Origin: Flavobacterium fluviale
GTDB taxonomy: Bacteria; Bacteroidota; Bacteroidia; Flavobacteriales; Flavobacteriaceae
Direction: 5' to 3'
Assembly: GCF_003312915.1 (NCBI RefSeq)
Contig: NZ_CP030261.1
Location: 2,356,001-2,420,000, forward strand
DNA length: 64,000 bases
Under the pieces are notes generated by a model, which made no database searches, was not told the DNA's origin, and was given only the letters and a program-made list of their open reading frames with translations. Below are positions 44,334 through 56,130 of the stretch, one piece after another. The translations under genes and the position numbers were made by a program. Every line of letters starts with the position of its first letter. Positions within the stretch are counted from its first letter, which is position 1.

Positions 44334-45950
44334 ATGTCTGGATTATTGGCCGTTATTGGTAAAGGAAAAGACCCCAAGCTTGTAAAACAACTTTCTGAAA
44401 GAATGTCACATCGAGGACCTGATGAAAGTGATATTCATATTATGGAAAATGGCAGTATACTTTGTCATGAAAGCCTGTCGATAATAGACCTTAATTCGGG
44501 AAAGCAGCCAATTCAAGGAACTCAAAATGCCTGGATGGTGCATGATGGCGAAATTTATAACTATCAAGAACTTAAGGATACTGTTTTAAAACATCATACA
44601 TTTAGAACGGCTTCTGATTCTGAGGTAATTGTACATCTTTATGAAGAGTTTGGTTATGATTTCTGTAATAAACTTGATGGTGACTTTGCTTTCGTAGTTA
44701 TCGATGGTGATAAATACATAGCTGGTCGTGATCCTATAGGTGTTAAACCGCTGTATTATGGTTTAGATGAAAGAGGGAGAATTTATTTTTCTTCAGAAAT
44801 GAAAGCTGTTGCAGATCAATGTAAGTCATTTTCTACTTTTCCTCCAGGACATTATTATACCGCAAAAACTGGTTTTGTAAAATATTACCACCCTGAATAC
44901 GAAGATCATAAAAATGCAGATCATTCTTTGGACTTAGGTTCAATTCGTCAAAGTTTAATAAATGCAACAAGCAAACGTTTATTAGCAAATGTTTCAGTTG
45001 GTGTTATACTTTCAGGAGGATTAGATTCTTCATTAACATCATCAATTGCTTCTAGATTATTAAAAGGGAACGGAGAAAAACTGCATTCTTTTTCAATTGG
45101 ATTAGACGCTGATTCACCAGATAATATTGCCGCAAGAAAAGCAGCGGAATTTTTAGGGACAGATCATCACGAAATTCACTTTTCTGTAGAGGAAGGTGTG
45201 CAGATTTTAGAAAAAGTAATTTATCATATTGAAACGTACGATATTATCTGTGTACGATCTGGAGTTCCAATGTATTTATTGTCTCAAGCAATTGCTGAAC
45301 AAGGAGTTAAAGTAATTTTATCAGGAGAAGGAGCAGATGAAGTTTTTGGAGGTCATTTGTATTTTAGAAATGCACCATCTGCAGAAGAATTTCAGGATGA
45401 AACAATAGAGAGAGTTCAGAAGTTATTTACAGCTGATTTGCTGCGTGCAGATAAAACAACAATGGCACACGGACTAGAAGTGAGGTTTCCGTTTTTAGAT
45501 ACAGAATTTTTAGATGTAAATATCCGTATTAAAACAGAAGAAAAACAGCCTAAAACTTATGATGGAGTTGAAAAATACATTTTAAGAAAAGCTTTTGATA
45601 CTCCTGAAGATCCTTACTTGCCGGCAGATGTTCTATGGCGCCAGAAAGAACAATTTTCAGATGGAGTTGGATACAATTGGGTCGATGAGTTAATTGAATA
45701 TTGTGCTTCGCAGGTGACAGATGAACAATTGGCTGGTGCTAGTGTTGAATTTCCATACAATTCGCCAACAACAAAAGAAGCTTATTTATATCGATCAATT
45801 TTCCATAAATATTATCCACAGGTAAGTGCTGCACAAACAGTGCGCAAATGGATTCCAAAATGGCAGGAAAACCTTGATCCAAGTGGAAGAGCGAACGCTG
45901 CGCATTTACAAGGAAACTTTGAGAAAGTAAAATCTGGAGTTGCAGTTTAG
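44334..45950 (+). CDS. Asparagine-synthetase paralogue with lost glutaminase site
   Basis: A 538-residue AsnB-like protein. It keeps the overall fold, the pyrophosphatase loop SGGLDSS, SGEGADEVFGG and RQKEQFSDG. But position 2 is Ser (MSGLLAV) instead of the catalytic Cys, HER reads HES, and NGEIYN reads DGEIYN, so the three key glutaminase residues are gone. The synthetase segment TTVRAST of asnB reads IICVRSGV, replacing Thr residues that contact the aspartyl substrate. An in-frame TAG three codons upstream excludes a missed Cys start. It is unlikely to use glutamine, and may use ammonia or another amine and a different acid. Confidence 0.9.
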   Translation: MSGLLAVIGKGKDPKLVKQLSERMSHRGPDESDIHIMENGSILCHESLSIIDLNSGKQPIQGTQNAWMVHDGEIYNYQELKDTVLKHHTFRTASDSEVIVHLYEEFGYDFCNKLDGDFAFVVIDGDKYIAGRDPIGVKPLYYGLDERGRIYFSSEMKAVADQCKSFSTFPPGHYYTAKTGFVKYYHPEYEDHKNADHSLDLGSIRQSLINATSKRLLANVSVGVILSGGLDSSLTSSIASRLLKGNGEKLHSFSIGLDADSPDNIAARKAAEFLGTDHHEIHFSVEEGVQILEKVIYHIETYDIICVRSGVPMYLLSQAIAEQGVKVILSGEGADEVFGGHLYFRNAPSAEEFQDETIERVQKLFTADLLRADKTTMAHGLEVRFPFLDTEFLDVNIRIKTEEKQPKTYDGVEKYILRKAFDTPEDPYLPADVLWRQKEQFSDGVGYNWVDELIEYCASQVTDEQLAGASVEFPYNSPTTKEAYLYRSIFHKYYPQVSAAQTVRKWIPKWQENLDPSGRANAAHLQGNFEKVKSGVAV

Positions 45951-46016
45951 GAGTTAAATTCGAAAGTTGAAAACTCAAATAAAATAAATTCCAAACTCCA
46001 ATTTTGGATCAAAAAC

Positions 46017-46054
46017 AAAACCGAAATGCATTCAATTGTAGTTTCGGTTTTTTT
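46017..46054 (+). terminator. Terminator of the second asnB-like gene
   Basis: AAAACCGAAA (46017-46026) pairs with TTTCGGTTTT (46042-46051), 15-nt loop, followed by a T run. Confidence 0.82.
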
Positions 46055-46315
46055 ATATGTTTTAATTTTTGGAATTTGGAATTTCAAAAAATGATTTTTC
46101 TAATAATTCATTATTGCTTTTGGAATTTGAAATTTAAGCGATCGGAATTTAAAAAAGATTCATTTTTTACGTTATTTCCATTTTTGGAATTTGGAATTAA
46201 AGAAAATTTGAATTTAAATTCATTTTTGAAGTTATTTTTAGGTTTTTCAGACAATTGTGTTAATAACTTAAGTGCTTTAAGTCGTATTTTAATGGGTATA
46301 TAGCCTGCGTTTTTA

Positions 46316-46323
46316 TATATTTG
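46316..46323 (+). promoter_or_regulatory. gyrB promoter -7 element
   Basis: TATATTTG, perfect TAnnTTTG match, 38 bp before the gyrB ATG; no clear -33 TTG. Confidence 0.68.
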
Positions 46324-46331
46324 CGTGTTAG

Positions 46332-48302
<1,971 letters not shown>

Positions 48303-48321
48303 AATAAAAAATTAATAATTT

Positions 48322-48366
48322 CAATTCGTTTAATTGTTTAAATTTACTAGACAATTAAACGAATTG
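48322..48366 (+). terminator. gyrB terminator
   Basis: Sixteen-bp perfect arms, CAATTCGTTTAATTGT (48322-48337) and its complement at 48351-48366, with a 13-nt loop and TCTTTT after. The stem is A+T-rich. Confidence 0.72.
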
Positions 48367-48413
48367 TCTTTTAAGGGATAGACAAATAATTAATAACCGA
48401 TAAAGTATAAAAT

Positions 48414-49349
48414 ATGAAAGTTACCATTGTAGGAGCAGGAAATGTTGGAGCTACATGTGCTGATGTTATTTCTTATAGAGGAATTGCCAGCGAAGTAGTA
48501 TTGTTGGATATTAAAGAAGGTTTTGCCGAAGGTAAAGCATTGGATATTACACAATGCGCGACAAATACTGGTTTTAATACTAAAGTATCTGGCGTTACCA
48601 ACGATTATTCTAAAACTGCTGGAAGTGATGTAGTAGTAATTACATCAGGAATTCCAAGAAAACCAGGAATGACAAGAGAAGAATTAATTGGTATAAATGC
48701 AGGAATTGTTAAAACAGTTGCTGAAAATGTATTGAAATATTCTCCAGATACAATAATTGTTGTAGTTTCGAATCCGATGGACACTATGACTTATCTGGCT
48801 TTAAAAGCGACTGGTCTTCCAAAAAATAGAATTATAGGAATGGGTGGAGCTTTGGATAGTTCTCGTTTTAGAACGTATCTTTCATTGGCTTTAGATAAAC
48901 CTGCAAATGATATTTCAGCAATGGTAATTGGAGGCCATGGTGATACAACCATGATTCCATTAACGCGTCTGGCTTCATATAACGGAATTCCAGTTTCAGA
49001 ATTTCTTTCAGAAGAAGTATTACAAAAAGTAGCGGCAGATACTATGGTAGGAGGCGCAACGCTTACTGGTTTATTAGGAACTTCTGCTTGGTACGCACCT
49101 GGAGCTTCTGTAGCCTATTTAGTGGACAGTATCTTGAACGATCAAAAGAAAATGATCGCGTGTTCTGTTTTCGTAGAAGGAGAATATGGACAAAGCGATA
49201 TCTGTATTGGGGTGCCATGTATAATTGGTAAAAATGGTGTAGAAGAAATTTTAGATATTAACTTAAATGATCAGGAAAAAGCATTATTTGCGAAAAGTGC
49301 AGATGCAGTTCGTAGTATGAATGATGCCTTAAAAACGATTTTAGTATAA
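48414..49349 (+). CDS. mdh: Malate dehydrogenase
   Basis: A 311-residue NAD-dependent malate dehydrogenase of the lactate-dehydrogenase-like type, oxidising malate to oxaloacetate in the TCA cycle. VGAGNVGATCADV is the nucleotide loop with Asp of LLDIKEG selecting NAD; NPMDTMTYL and the catalytic His of GGHGDTTMIPL are present; RKPGMTREELI has the substrate Arg residues. Own terminator follows. Confidence 0.97.
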   Translation: MKVTIVGAGNVGATCADVISYRGIASEVVLLDIKEGFAEGKALDITQCATNTGFNTKVSGVTNDYSKTAGSDVVVITSGIPRKPGMTREELIGINAGIVKTVAENVLKYSPDTIIVVVSNPMDTMTYLALKATGLPKNRIIGMGGALDSSRFRTYLSLALDKPANDISAMVIGGHGDTTMIPLTRLASYNGIPVSEFLSEEVLQKVAADTMVGGATLTGLLGTSAWYAPGASVAYLVDSILNDQKKMIACSVFVEGEYGQSDICIGVPCIIGKNGVEEILDINLNDQEKALFAKSADAVRSMNDALKTILV

Positions 49350-49370
49350 TAAAAACGGCAAAAAAGAGAA

Positions 49371-49398
49371 AAGGCTGCACTTTTGCAGCTTTTTTTTT
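49371..49398 (+). terminator. mdh terminator
   Basis: GCTGCA (49374-49379) and TGCAGC (49384-49389) form the stem, flanked by AAGG on the left and a run of nine T on the right. Confidence 0.85.
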
Positions 49399-49418
49399 GA
49401 GATTAATCAATAAATAAA

Positions 49419-49449
49419 TTGGTTAATATTTTCGTTAATTATATATTTG
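49419..49449 (+). promoter_or_regulatory. secDF promoter
   Basis: TTG (49419-49421), 20 bp, then TATATTTG (49442-49449); leaves a leader of about 120 nt before secDF. Confidence 0.72.
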
Positions 49450-49505
49450 CTCGGTTTAAAAAAAAATTGGTAATTCGTGATCTCGTATTTTTGTTTTAAA
49501 AAATC

Positions 49506-49562
49506 ATGTCAGGGCTTATTTTATGGGACTTTAAAACAAAAACAAAAATAAAACATAATTAA
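49506..49562 (+). CDS. Possible 18-codon leader ORF before secDF
   Basis: ATG at 49506 reads MSGLILWDFKTKTKIKHN and stops at 49562, 12 bp before the secDF ATG and inside the inferred leader. Too short for prediction, and coding status is unproven. Its position is like that of secretion-monitoring peptides (SecM, VemP) upstream of sec genes, but those are much longer. Confidence 0.3.
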   Translation: MSGLILWDFKTKTKIKHN

Positions 49563-49574
49563 TTTTTAGTAATA

Positions 49575-52565
49575 ATGCAGAATAAAGGACTTATTAAATT
49601 TTTCGCAATTCTATTTGCATTGGTGAGTATTTACCAACTATCATTCACTTTTGTGGCAAATGGTGTCAAAAGTGAAGCTAAAGCTTTTGCAGGAGATAAT
49701 CCTGATAAGGAGCTGAAATATTTAGATTCTATTGGTAAAGAGAAAGTATTAAATCTTGGTTTTACGGATTTCACTTACAATGAAGTGAAAAACAAGCAGC
49801 TTAATAAAGGTCTTGACTTAGAAGGAGGAATCAACGTTATTCTTCAGATTTCTATTAAAGATGTTTTAAAAGGTTTAGCTAATAATTCTAAAAATCCAGT
49901 TTTTAATAAATCATTAGCTGATGCATCTGCAAATTTAGAAGGTAACAAAACATATTTAAATAAGTTTTTTGAAGCTTTTGAAGCAAATTCAAAAGGAAGC
50001 GTAAAATTAGCTTCTCCAGATATTTTCGCTAATAGAAGTCTTCAAGGAGAAGGTGGTGTAGATTTTCAAATGTCTGACGCACAGGTTCAAAAAGTTATCA
50101 AAAGAAAAGTAGATGAGTCTGTAGAAAGTGCTTTTAAAGTATTAAGAGAGCGTATCGATAAATTTGGTGTTACACAGCCAAACATCCAAAAATTAGGAGA
50201 AACAGGAAGAATCTTAGTAGAGCTTCCAGGTGCTAAAGATGTTGATAGAATTAAAAAATTATTAGGTGGAAAAGCTCAATTAGAGTTTTGGGAAACTTAT
50301 AAAGTTGAAGAAATCGGGAATTTCTTAGTAGCTGCTAACGAAGCTTTAAAGAAAACTGAAGTTAAAAAAACTGAAACTAAAACTGTTGCTAAAGATTCAT
50401 TAAATGCTTTATTAACAGATGCTAAAGATTCTACAGATACTAAAAAAGGAAACAATCCTTTATTTGACAAAATTTTAGGTCAAGGCGGTGGACCAGTTTT
50501 AGGTTACTTTGCTACAAAAGATACTGCTGTAATCAACAGTTATTTTAAAAGACCAGAAATTAGAGTTTTATTGGCAGCTGACCAGCATTATGCAAAATTT
50601 GTTTGGAGTAAACCAACAACTATAAAAGATCAAAAAGCAAAAGATTTAGCAAGTGCAAAAGATATTGAAGTTGTTGAATTATACGCTTTAAAAGGAAACA
50701 GAGACAATAACCCAGCAATGAGCGGTGGTGTTGTTACTGATGCAAAAGATACTTTTGACCAAATGGGTAAGCCTGCAGTTTCTATGCAGATGAACAGCCA
50801 AGGTGCTAAAGTTTGGGAAGAATTAACAGGAAGAGCATTTGCTCAAAAAAGTTACATCGCTATTGTTTTAGATGATATCGTTTATTCTGCTCCAGGTGTT
50901 ACAAGTGGTCCTATTGCTGGAGGAAGATCTGAAATTACAGGTTCCTTTGATGTTGCTGAAACTAAAGATTTAGCTAACGTATTAAATGCAGGTAAATTAC
51001 CAGCGTCTGCAGATATTATTCAATCAACAGTAGTTGGTCCTTCTCTAGGGCAGGCGGCTATTGATGCAGGTACAATTTCTTCTGTATTAGGATTCTTATT
51101 AGTTTGCGTTTGGATGGTATTCTATTATGGTAAAGCTGGATGGTATGCAAACCTTGCTTTATTATTAAACTTACTATTCTTATTCGGAATTATGGCAAGT
51201 TTTGGCTTTGTATTAACATTGCCAGGTATCGCAGGTATCGTGTTAACATTAGGTACAGCGGTAGATGCGAACATTATTATATACGAAAGAGCGAAAGAGG
51301 AATTACGTGAAGGAAAATCGCTTTCTGAGGCAGTTGCTGCTTCTTACGGATGGCATGGTGCAATGCGTTCTATTATTGACGCTAACGTTACTCACGTTTT
51401 AACTGGAGCTATCTTGTTTATTTTCGGAACTGGTCCTATCAAAGGTTTCGCTTTAACGTTATTAATTGGTATTGTAACTTCATTGTTTACATCAATCTTT
51501 ATTGCTAGAATTTTTATTGATAGAAATATCGCTGGAAAAGGAGATTTAACTTTCTCTACAAACATTACTAAAAATTGGTTTACTAATTTCCACTTTGATT
51601 TCATTAAAGTTAAAAAATTCACTTATATATTCTCGTCTATTGTAACAGTAGTAAGTTTAACTTCTATTTTCTTTATTAATGGTTTAGATGAAGGTGTTGA
51701 TTTTGTTGGAGGTAGAACTTTCCAAGTTAAATTTGAAAAACCAGTTGATGCAACTGCTGTTTCAGATGAATTATCTGCTGCTTTTGGAACTCCGGTTGAG
51801 GCTAAAATTTTAGGAGATGATGATCAGTTGAAAATCACTACTAAATATAAAATTAAAGAAGATGGTGTAGCTATTGATGAAGAAGTGAACCAAAAATTAT
51901 ACGCTTCATTACAGAAATATTTCCCAAATACTTCTTATGAGAAATTCATTAACTCATTTGATGGTAAAAAAGTAGGTGTATTACAAGCTTCTAAAGTTGG
52001 GGCTTCTATCTCTGAGGATATTAAAACTAACTCATACTGGGCAGTTCTTGGTGCAATGGCAGTTATTTTCTTATACTTAATGGTTTCTTTCCGTAAATGG
52101 CAGTATTCATTAGGTGCGATTGCAGCTGTTGCGCATGACGTAATCTTTGTATTAGGAATTTACTCTTTATGCTACAAATTCATGCCATTCCACATGGAAA
52201 TGGATCAGCACTTTATCGCTGCGATTTTAACTGTAATTGGTTACTCTATGAACGATACTGTAATTGTATTTGACAGGGTAAGAGAGTTTATCATCGGAAA
52301 CCGTAAAGGTAGCTTCGAAGATATAGTAAATGCTTCTATTAATACTACATTATCAAGAACGTTGAATACTTCATTAATGATGATTATTGTATTATTGACA
52401 ATGTTTATTTTTGGTGGAGAATCAATTAGAGGATTTATCTTTGCTATGTTAATTGGTATTATCGTAGGTACTTATTCTTCATTATTTATCGCAACTCCAG
52501 TATTGGTTGATACGATTTCTAATGATGAGAAACATACAATCGAAGACAAACACAACAAAGCGTAA
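49575..52565 (+). CDS. secDF: Protein translocase SecDF, fused
   Basis: A 996-residue fusion of SecD and SecF, the inner-membrane proton-driven motor that pulls exported proteins from SecYEG. SecD half: one membrane segment, large periplasmic P1 region (GLDLEGGINVILQIS, SGGVVTDAKDTFDQM), five segments with VDANIIIYERAKEEL. SecF half from about residue 670: GVDFVGGRTFQV, VAHDVIFVLGIYS, NDTVIVFDRVREF. Fusion is common in Bacteroidota. Terminator follows. Confidence 0.97.
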   Translation: MQNKGLIKFFAILFALVSIYQLSFTFVANGVKSEAKAFAGDNPDKELKYLDSIGKEKVLNLGFTDFTYNEVKNKQLNKGLDLEGGINVILQISIKDVLKGLANNSKNPVFNKSLADASANLEGNKTYLNKFFEAFEANSKGSVKLASPDIFANRSLQGEGGVDFQMSDAQVQKVIKRKVDESVESAFKVLRERIDKFGVTQPNIQKLGETGRILVELPGAKDVDRIKKLLGGKAQLEFWETYKVEEIGNFLVAANEALKKTEVKKTETKTVAKDSLNALLTDAKDSTDTKKGNNPLFDKILGQGGGPVLGYFATKDTAVINSYFKRPEIRVLLAADQHYAKFVWSKPTTIKDQKAKDLASAKDIEVVELYALKGNRDNNPAMSGGVVTDAKDTFDQMGKPAVSMQMNSQGAKVWEELTGRAFAQKSYIAIVLDDIVYSAPGVTSGPIAGGRSEITGSFDVAETKDLANVLNAGKLPASADIIQSTVVGPSLGQAAIDAGTISSVLGFLLVCVWMVFYYGKAGWYANLALLLNLLFLFGIMASFGFVLTLPGIAGIVLTLGTAVDANIIIYERAKEELREGKSLSEAVAASYGWHGAMRSIIDANVTHVLTGAILFIFGTGPIKGFALTLLIGIVTSLFTSIFIARIFIDRNIAGKGDLTFSTNITKNWFTNFHFDFIKVKKFTYIFSSIVTVVSLTSIFFINGLDEGVDFVGGRTFQVKFEKPVDATAVSDELSAAFGTPVEAKILGDDDQLKITTKYKIKEDGVAIDEEVNQKLYASLQKYFPNTSYEKFINSFDGKKVGVLQASKVGASISEDIKTNSYWAVLGAMAVIFLYLMVSFRKWQYSLGAIAAVAHDVIFVLGIYSLCYKFMPFHMEMDQHFIAAILTVIGYSMNDTVIVFDRVREFIIGNRKGSFEDIVNASINTTLSRTLNTSLMMIIVLLTMFIFGGESIRGFIFAMLIGIIVGTYSSLFIATPVLVDTISNDEKHTIEDKHNKA

Positions 52566-52589
52566 TTAAACTTTGTTTTTATTATAAGA

Positions 52590-52619
52590 AAGATCCAGTG
52601 AAAACTGGATCTTTTTTTT
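52590..52619 (+). terminator. secDF terminator
   Basis: AAGATCCAGT (52590-52599) and ACTGGATCTT (52604-52613), GAAA loop, T run to 52619. Confidence 0.9.
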
Positions 52620-52649
52620 ATGTTTGTATTTGTGATCCAAATCCTATTT

Positions 52650-53257
52650 ATGAATAGAAAAAGAATATTCTTGGCAGTCCTCTTGTTTGGAGTATGTCAG
52701 ATCAATGCGCAGCGAAAAAACAGTCATTTCAGAATAGGAATGAGTTATGGTTTCGGGAGCGAATTCAATAATACGGATTATACTTTTACCAACCATTTTT
52801 ATAAAGCGCAGCTTTATTATAATCTCAAGAAAACTGAAAATTTTGCTTACGATATTTTGGTACAGCCGGAAATTAATTTTGGCAGACATCAGCTATTAAA
52901 TTTATACTTCGTAAAGCCAGAAACGCCAAATTTTGAAGAGAAAAGAATAGAATATATGCAACTCAAAAATGTTTACAATTTGTTCTTAATTTAGGCTTTG
53001 TAGTTAGAAAACCAATTGAAAAAACATTTTCCTATTATGCTGTAGGAAGTATAGGCCCATTGATAACAGATGCAGAAACAGAAAGAATGTCTAAAGGTTT
53101 TGCTTTTGCAGATGTTTTAGCCGTTGGTTTTACGGCTTCTTACGATATATTTCAAATTGATATTCGTCCGAGTTTGCGACATGTATCTAATGCAGGCTTA
53201 GGAAGCTCAAATGCGGGTTATAACACAAAGAATGTAGAGTTTAGTATTTTCGTATAA
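52650..53257 (+). pseudogene. PagL-like lipid A 3-O-deacylase, split by a one-base frameshift
   Basis: Two ORFs together give one outer-membrane deacylase of about 202 residues. The first (from ATG 52650; signal peptide ending INAQ) includes ISYGFGSE-like MSYGFGSEFN and PEINFGRHQLLNLYFV and stops at 52994. The second frame continues with LNLGFVVRKP, ETERMSKGFAF and the catalytic segment RPSLRHVSNAG, ending NVEFSIFV with the Glu of the His-Ser-Glu triad. The switch fits loss of one A from the run at 52965-52969: with six A the text reads QLKKCLQFVLNLGF. Either a real inactivating deletion or a homopolymer base-call error. Confidence 0.85.
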
Positions 53258-53266
53258 GCTATAAAT

Positions 53267-53302
53267 AGAAATGCCCAATATCAAGCGATATTGGGCATTT
53301 CT
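53267..53302. terminator. Shared terminator of pagL-like gene and lgt
   Basis: Perfect 16-bp arms AGAAATGCCCAATATC (53267-53282) and complement at 53287-53302, loop AAGC; lies between convergent genes. Confidence 0.9.
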
Positions 53303-53321
53303 TTATTTGAGAAATATATTC

Positions 53322-54254
53322 TTATGATTGCGCTAAAGGATTTCTTTGTGCTCTAATAATGAAAAATAATCCGATTATAATAAAGGGAATGCTTAACCAT
53401 TGTCCTGTAGAAAAATAACCTAAGTTTTCTTCTATACCGCCTTGGCTTTCTTTTACAAATTCTACAATAAAACGTACTACAAATAAAAGAACTAAAAACA
53501 ATCCAAATAAATAGCCGGTTTTTAGTCTTGTATTGGTTTTCCAGTATAAGAAGTACAAAATAGCAAATACAAATATATAAGAGAATGCTTCGTACAATTG
53601 GGCTGGATGTCTTGCAGGAACTTCGGCTAATACATTGGCAAATTTTGGATCTGCTGCGATTGCATTGTAGGCTTCGATTGGATCTGCAATTCCAGTTTTT
53701 TGTACAGCTTCATTTTTACTGAATGTATCGTGTAAAAAACGAACTCCGAATGAAGATGTAGTTTCGTTTCCAATGATTTCTGAATTGAAGAAATTCCCCA
53801 AACGAACAAAAATAGCACCACTGGCAACAGGAATTACGATTCTATCCAAGATCCATAAAAGTGATCGCTTTAATATTTTTTTGCTGTAAAAATACATGGC
53901 GACAATAATAGAAATCGCAGCTCCATGACTTGCTAGTCCTTGGAAACCTGTAAATTCAAATTTTGGTTCGAATCTGACAGGAAGGAAAATTTCCAATAAA
54001 TGATTTCTGAAATATTCCCAATCGTAAAAGAAAACATGTCCTAGACGTGCACCAATTAAAGTTGCCAGAACTGTCCAAACAAATAGAGAATCTAATTTTT
54101 CTAGTGATTCGTTTTCTCTTTCGAAAATCTTTTTCATTAGGAACCATCCTAAAAGAAAAGCAATTACAAACATTAAGCTGTAATAGCGAATCATAAAAAA
54201 TCCTAAATTAATTCCCTCTGAAGGATTCCAAACAAAATTTAAGGCGTGTGTCAT
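53322..54254 (-). CDS. lgt: Prolipoprotein diacylglyceryl transferase
   Basis: A 310-residue inner-membrane enzyme transferring diacylglycerol from phosphatidylglycerol to the lipobox Cys of prolipoproteins. Seven segments; family residues in GLASHGAAI (essential His), FVRLGNFFNSEIIGNET (signature Arg-Gly-Asn) and RHPAQLYEA. Last of the run folE, cysS, yidD, lgt on this strand. Confidence 0.96.
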   Translation of the reverse strand: MTHALNFVWNPSEGINLGFFMIRYYSLMFVIAFLLGWFLMKKIFERENESLEKLDSLFVWTVLATLIGARLGHVFFYDWEYFRNHLLEIFLPVRFEPKFEFTGFQGLASHGAAISIIVAMYFYSKKILKRSLLWILDRIVIPVASGAIFVRLGNFFNSEIIGNETTSSFGVRFLHDTFSKNEAVQKTGIADPIEAYNAIAADPKFANVLAEVPARHPAQLYEAFSYIFVFAILYFLYWKTNTRLKTGYLFGLFLVLLFVVRFIVEFVKESQGGIEENLGYFSTGQWLSIPFIIIGLFFIIRAQRNPLAQS

Positions 54255-54315
54255 GTAAAATGTTTTATATATTGTGAAAATAAATATTTAATGTAAAGTC
54301 TCGTTTTATAACAGG

Positions 54316-54564
54316 TTAATGTTTATGGCTGCATTTCTTTTCTGGTACAGGATCGTAACCGCTTCTTCCCCAAGGATGACAGCTTAAAATGCGTTTTACT
54401 CCTAAAAACCCGCCGTAGAATAATCCATGGGTCTGCAAAGCTTGGATCATGTAGGTCGAACAAGTAGGTTCAAATCTGCAGGATGCCGGTGTAAACGGAG
54501 AAATTGCCGTTTGATAAAAACGAACCAAGAGCACAAATGGGTATATTAGAATTTTGGATAACAT
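54316..54564 (-). CDS. yidD: Membrane protein insertion efficiency factor YidD
   Basis: An 82-residue Yid[31 protein letters not shown] and [15 protein letters not shown]. It helps YidC-dependent insertion at the cytosolic membrane face. Lies 61 bp before lgt and 84 bp after cysS, likely one transcript. Confidence 0.95.
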   Translation of the reverse strand: MLSKILIYPFVLLVRFYQTAISPFTPASCRFEPTCSTYMIQALQTHGLFYGGFLGVKRILSCHPWGRSGYDPVPEKKCSHKH

Positions 54565-54648
54565 TTTATCAATACTTATTGTCTAGTTTTTCAGACTTCT
54601 ATTTGTTGTCTTTACAAGAATTTTGTTACATCCAAAACTTTAATTTCT

Positions 54649-56130
54649 TTATTGAATGCTAAATGATGTTCCTTCTTTTCCGTCTTTTAGTTGGATTCCT
54701 AAAGCAATTAATTGATCTCTAATCTGATCTGAAAGGGCAAAGTTTTTGTCTGCTCTAGCTTGATTTCTCATTCCGATAAGCATATTAACAACACCTTCTA
54801 ATTTATCATTATCTCCATCGGCATTTTTCTCATCGCTAAGACCCAAAACATCAAATACAAAAGCATTTACAGCTGTTGTAAAATCTGCTAAATCATTTGC
54901 AGTAATAGTTTCTTTGCCGTCTTTTAATAAGTTGATATAGCGAACGGCTTCAAATAGCTGTGCGATTAAAATAGGCGTATTAAAATCGTCATTCATTGCA
55001 TCGTAGCATAGCTGTTTCCATGCTGCAAAATCAATAGAACTGGTATTAGCTGCAGCGATATTTGGTAAAGCATCAACTGCTTCCATTAATCTTTTGTATC
55101 CTTTTTCTGCAGCAACAATTGCATCATCAGAAAAATCTAAAATACTTCTGTAATGTGCCTGCAGCATGAAGAAACGAGTAACAGAAGCCGAAAATGGTTT
55201 GCTTAGAATATTATTATCGCCGCTCAGAATTTCGCCTGGTAAAATATTATTTCCAGTCGATTTAGCCATTTTCTTTCCGTTTAAAGTCAGCATGTTAGCA
55301 TGCATCCAATAGTTAACTGGAGATTGACCTGTACAGGCTTCGTTTTGTGCGATTTCACATTCGTGGTGAGGAAATTTTAAATCCATTCCGCCTCCGTGAA
55401 TATCAAAATGATTTCCAAGATATTTGGTACTCATTGCAGTACATTCAAGATGCCAGCCAGGAAAACCATCGCTCCATGGTGAGGGCCATCTCATGATATG
55501 TTCTGGTTCTGCTTTTTTCCAAAGTGCAAAATCCTGCGGATTTCTTTTGTCCGACTGTCCGTCAAGATCACGTGTGTTGGCTAGCATATCTTCGATATTT
55601 CTACCGCTTAAAACACCGTAATTATTGGTTTCGTTATATTTTACAACATCAAAATATACAGATCCGTTAGCTTCGTAGCCGATTCCTGTTGCTATAATTT
55701 TTTTGATGATTTCAATTTGCTCAATAATATGCCCAGTTGCAGTTGGCTCAATGCTTGGAGGCAGAAAATTGAATGCTTTTAAGATATCATGAAAATCGAC
55801 AGTGTAGCGTTGTACAACCTCCATAGGTTCTAACTGCTCTAAACGTGCTTTTTTTGCAATTTTATCTTCGCCTTCGTCAACATCGTCAACGATATGTCCT
55901 ACGTCGGTAATATTTCGAACATAGCGCACCTTGTAATCTAAGTGCAGAAAATATCTAAAAATTACGTCAAAAGACATAAAAGTTCTCACATTTCCTAAGT
56001 GGACATTACTATATACGGTAGGTCCACAAACATACATTCCAACATTTCCTTCATGGATTGGTTTGAAATCTTCTTTTTCACCTGAAAGTGAATTGTATAT
56101 TTTTAAGGGCTGACTGCTATATAGTGGCAT
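54649..56130 (-). CDS. cysS: Cysteinyl-tRNA synthetase
   Basis: A 493-residue class I synthetase. Zinc/ATP site [20 protein letters not shown] with HLGN as the HIGH motif; [19 protein letters not shown] and HHECEIAQ supply other zinc ligands; KMAKSTGN is the KMSKS loop; the C-terminal helical anticodon part ends at [11 protein letters not shown]. Complete length. Confidence 0.97.
   Translation of the reverse strand: MPLYSSQPLKIYNSLSGEKEDFKPIHEGNVGMYVCGPTVYSNVHLGNVRTFMSFDVIFRYFLHLDYKVRYVRNITDVGHIVDDVDEGEDKIAKKARLEQLEPMEVVQRYTVDFHDILKAFNFLPPSIEPTATGHIIEQIEIIKKIIATGIGYEANGSVYFDVVKYNETNNYGVLSGRNIEDMLANTRDLDGQSDKRNPQDFALWKKAEPEHIMRWPSPWSDGFPGWHLECTAMSTKYLGNHFDIHGGGMDLKFPHHECEIAQNEACTGQSPVNYWMHANMLTLNGKKMAKSTGNNILPGEILSGDNNILSKPFSASVTRFFMLQAHYRSILDFSDDAIVAAEKGYKRLMEAVDALPNIAAANTSSIDFAAWKQLCYDAMNDDFNTPILIAQLFEAVRYINLLKDGKETITANDLADFTTAVNAFVFDVLGLSDEKNADGDNDKLEGVVNMLIGMRNQARADKNFALSDQIRDQLIALGIQLKDGKEGTSFSIQ

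Noticed and set aside
46004..46303. 99-codon plus-strand ORF before gyrB
   Set aside because: It consists of ggaatttg-type intergenic repeats and runs through the terminator of the preceding gene; composition is repeat-derived.
52965..52969. Programmed -1 frameshift in the pagL-like gene
   Set aside because: CTC AAA AAT is not a good slippery heptamer and no downstream hairpin is evident; a one-base loss in the A run is simpler.
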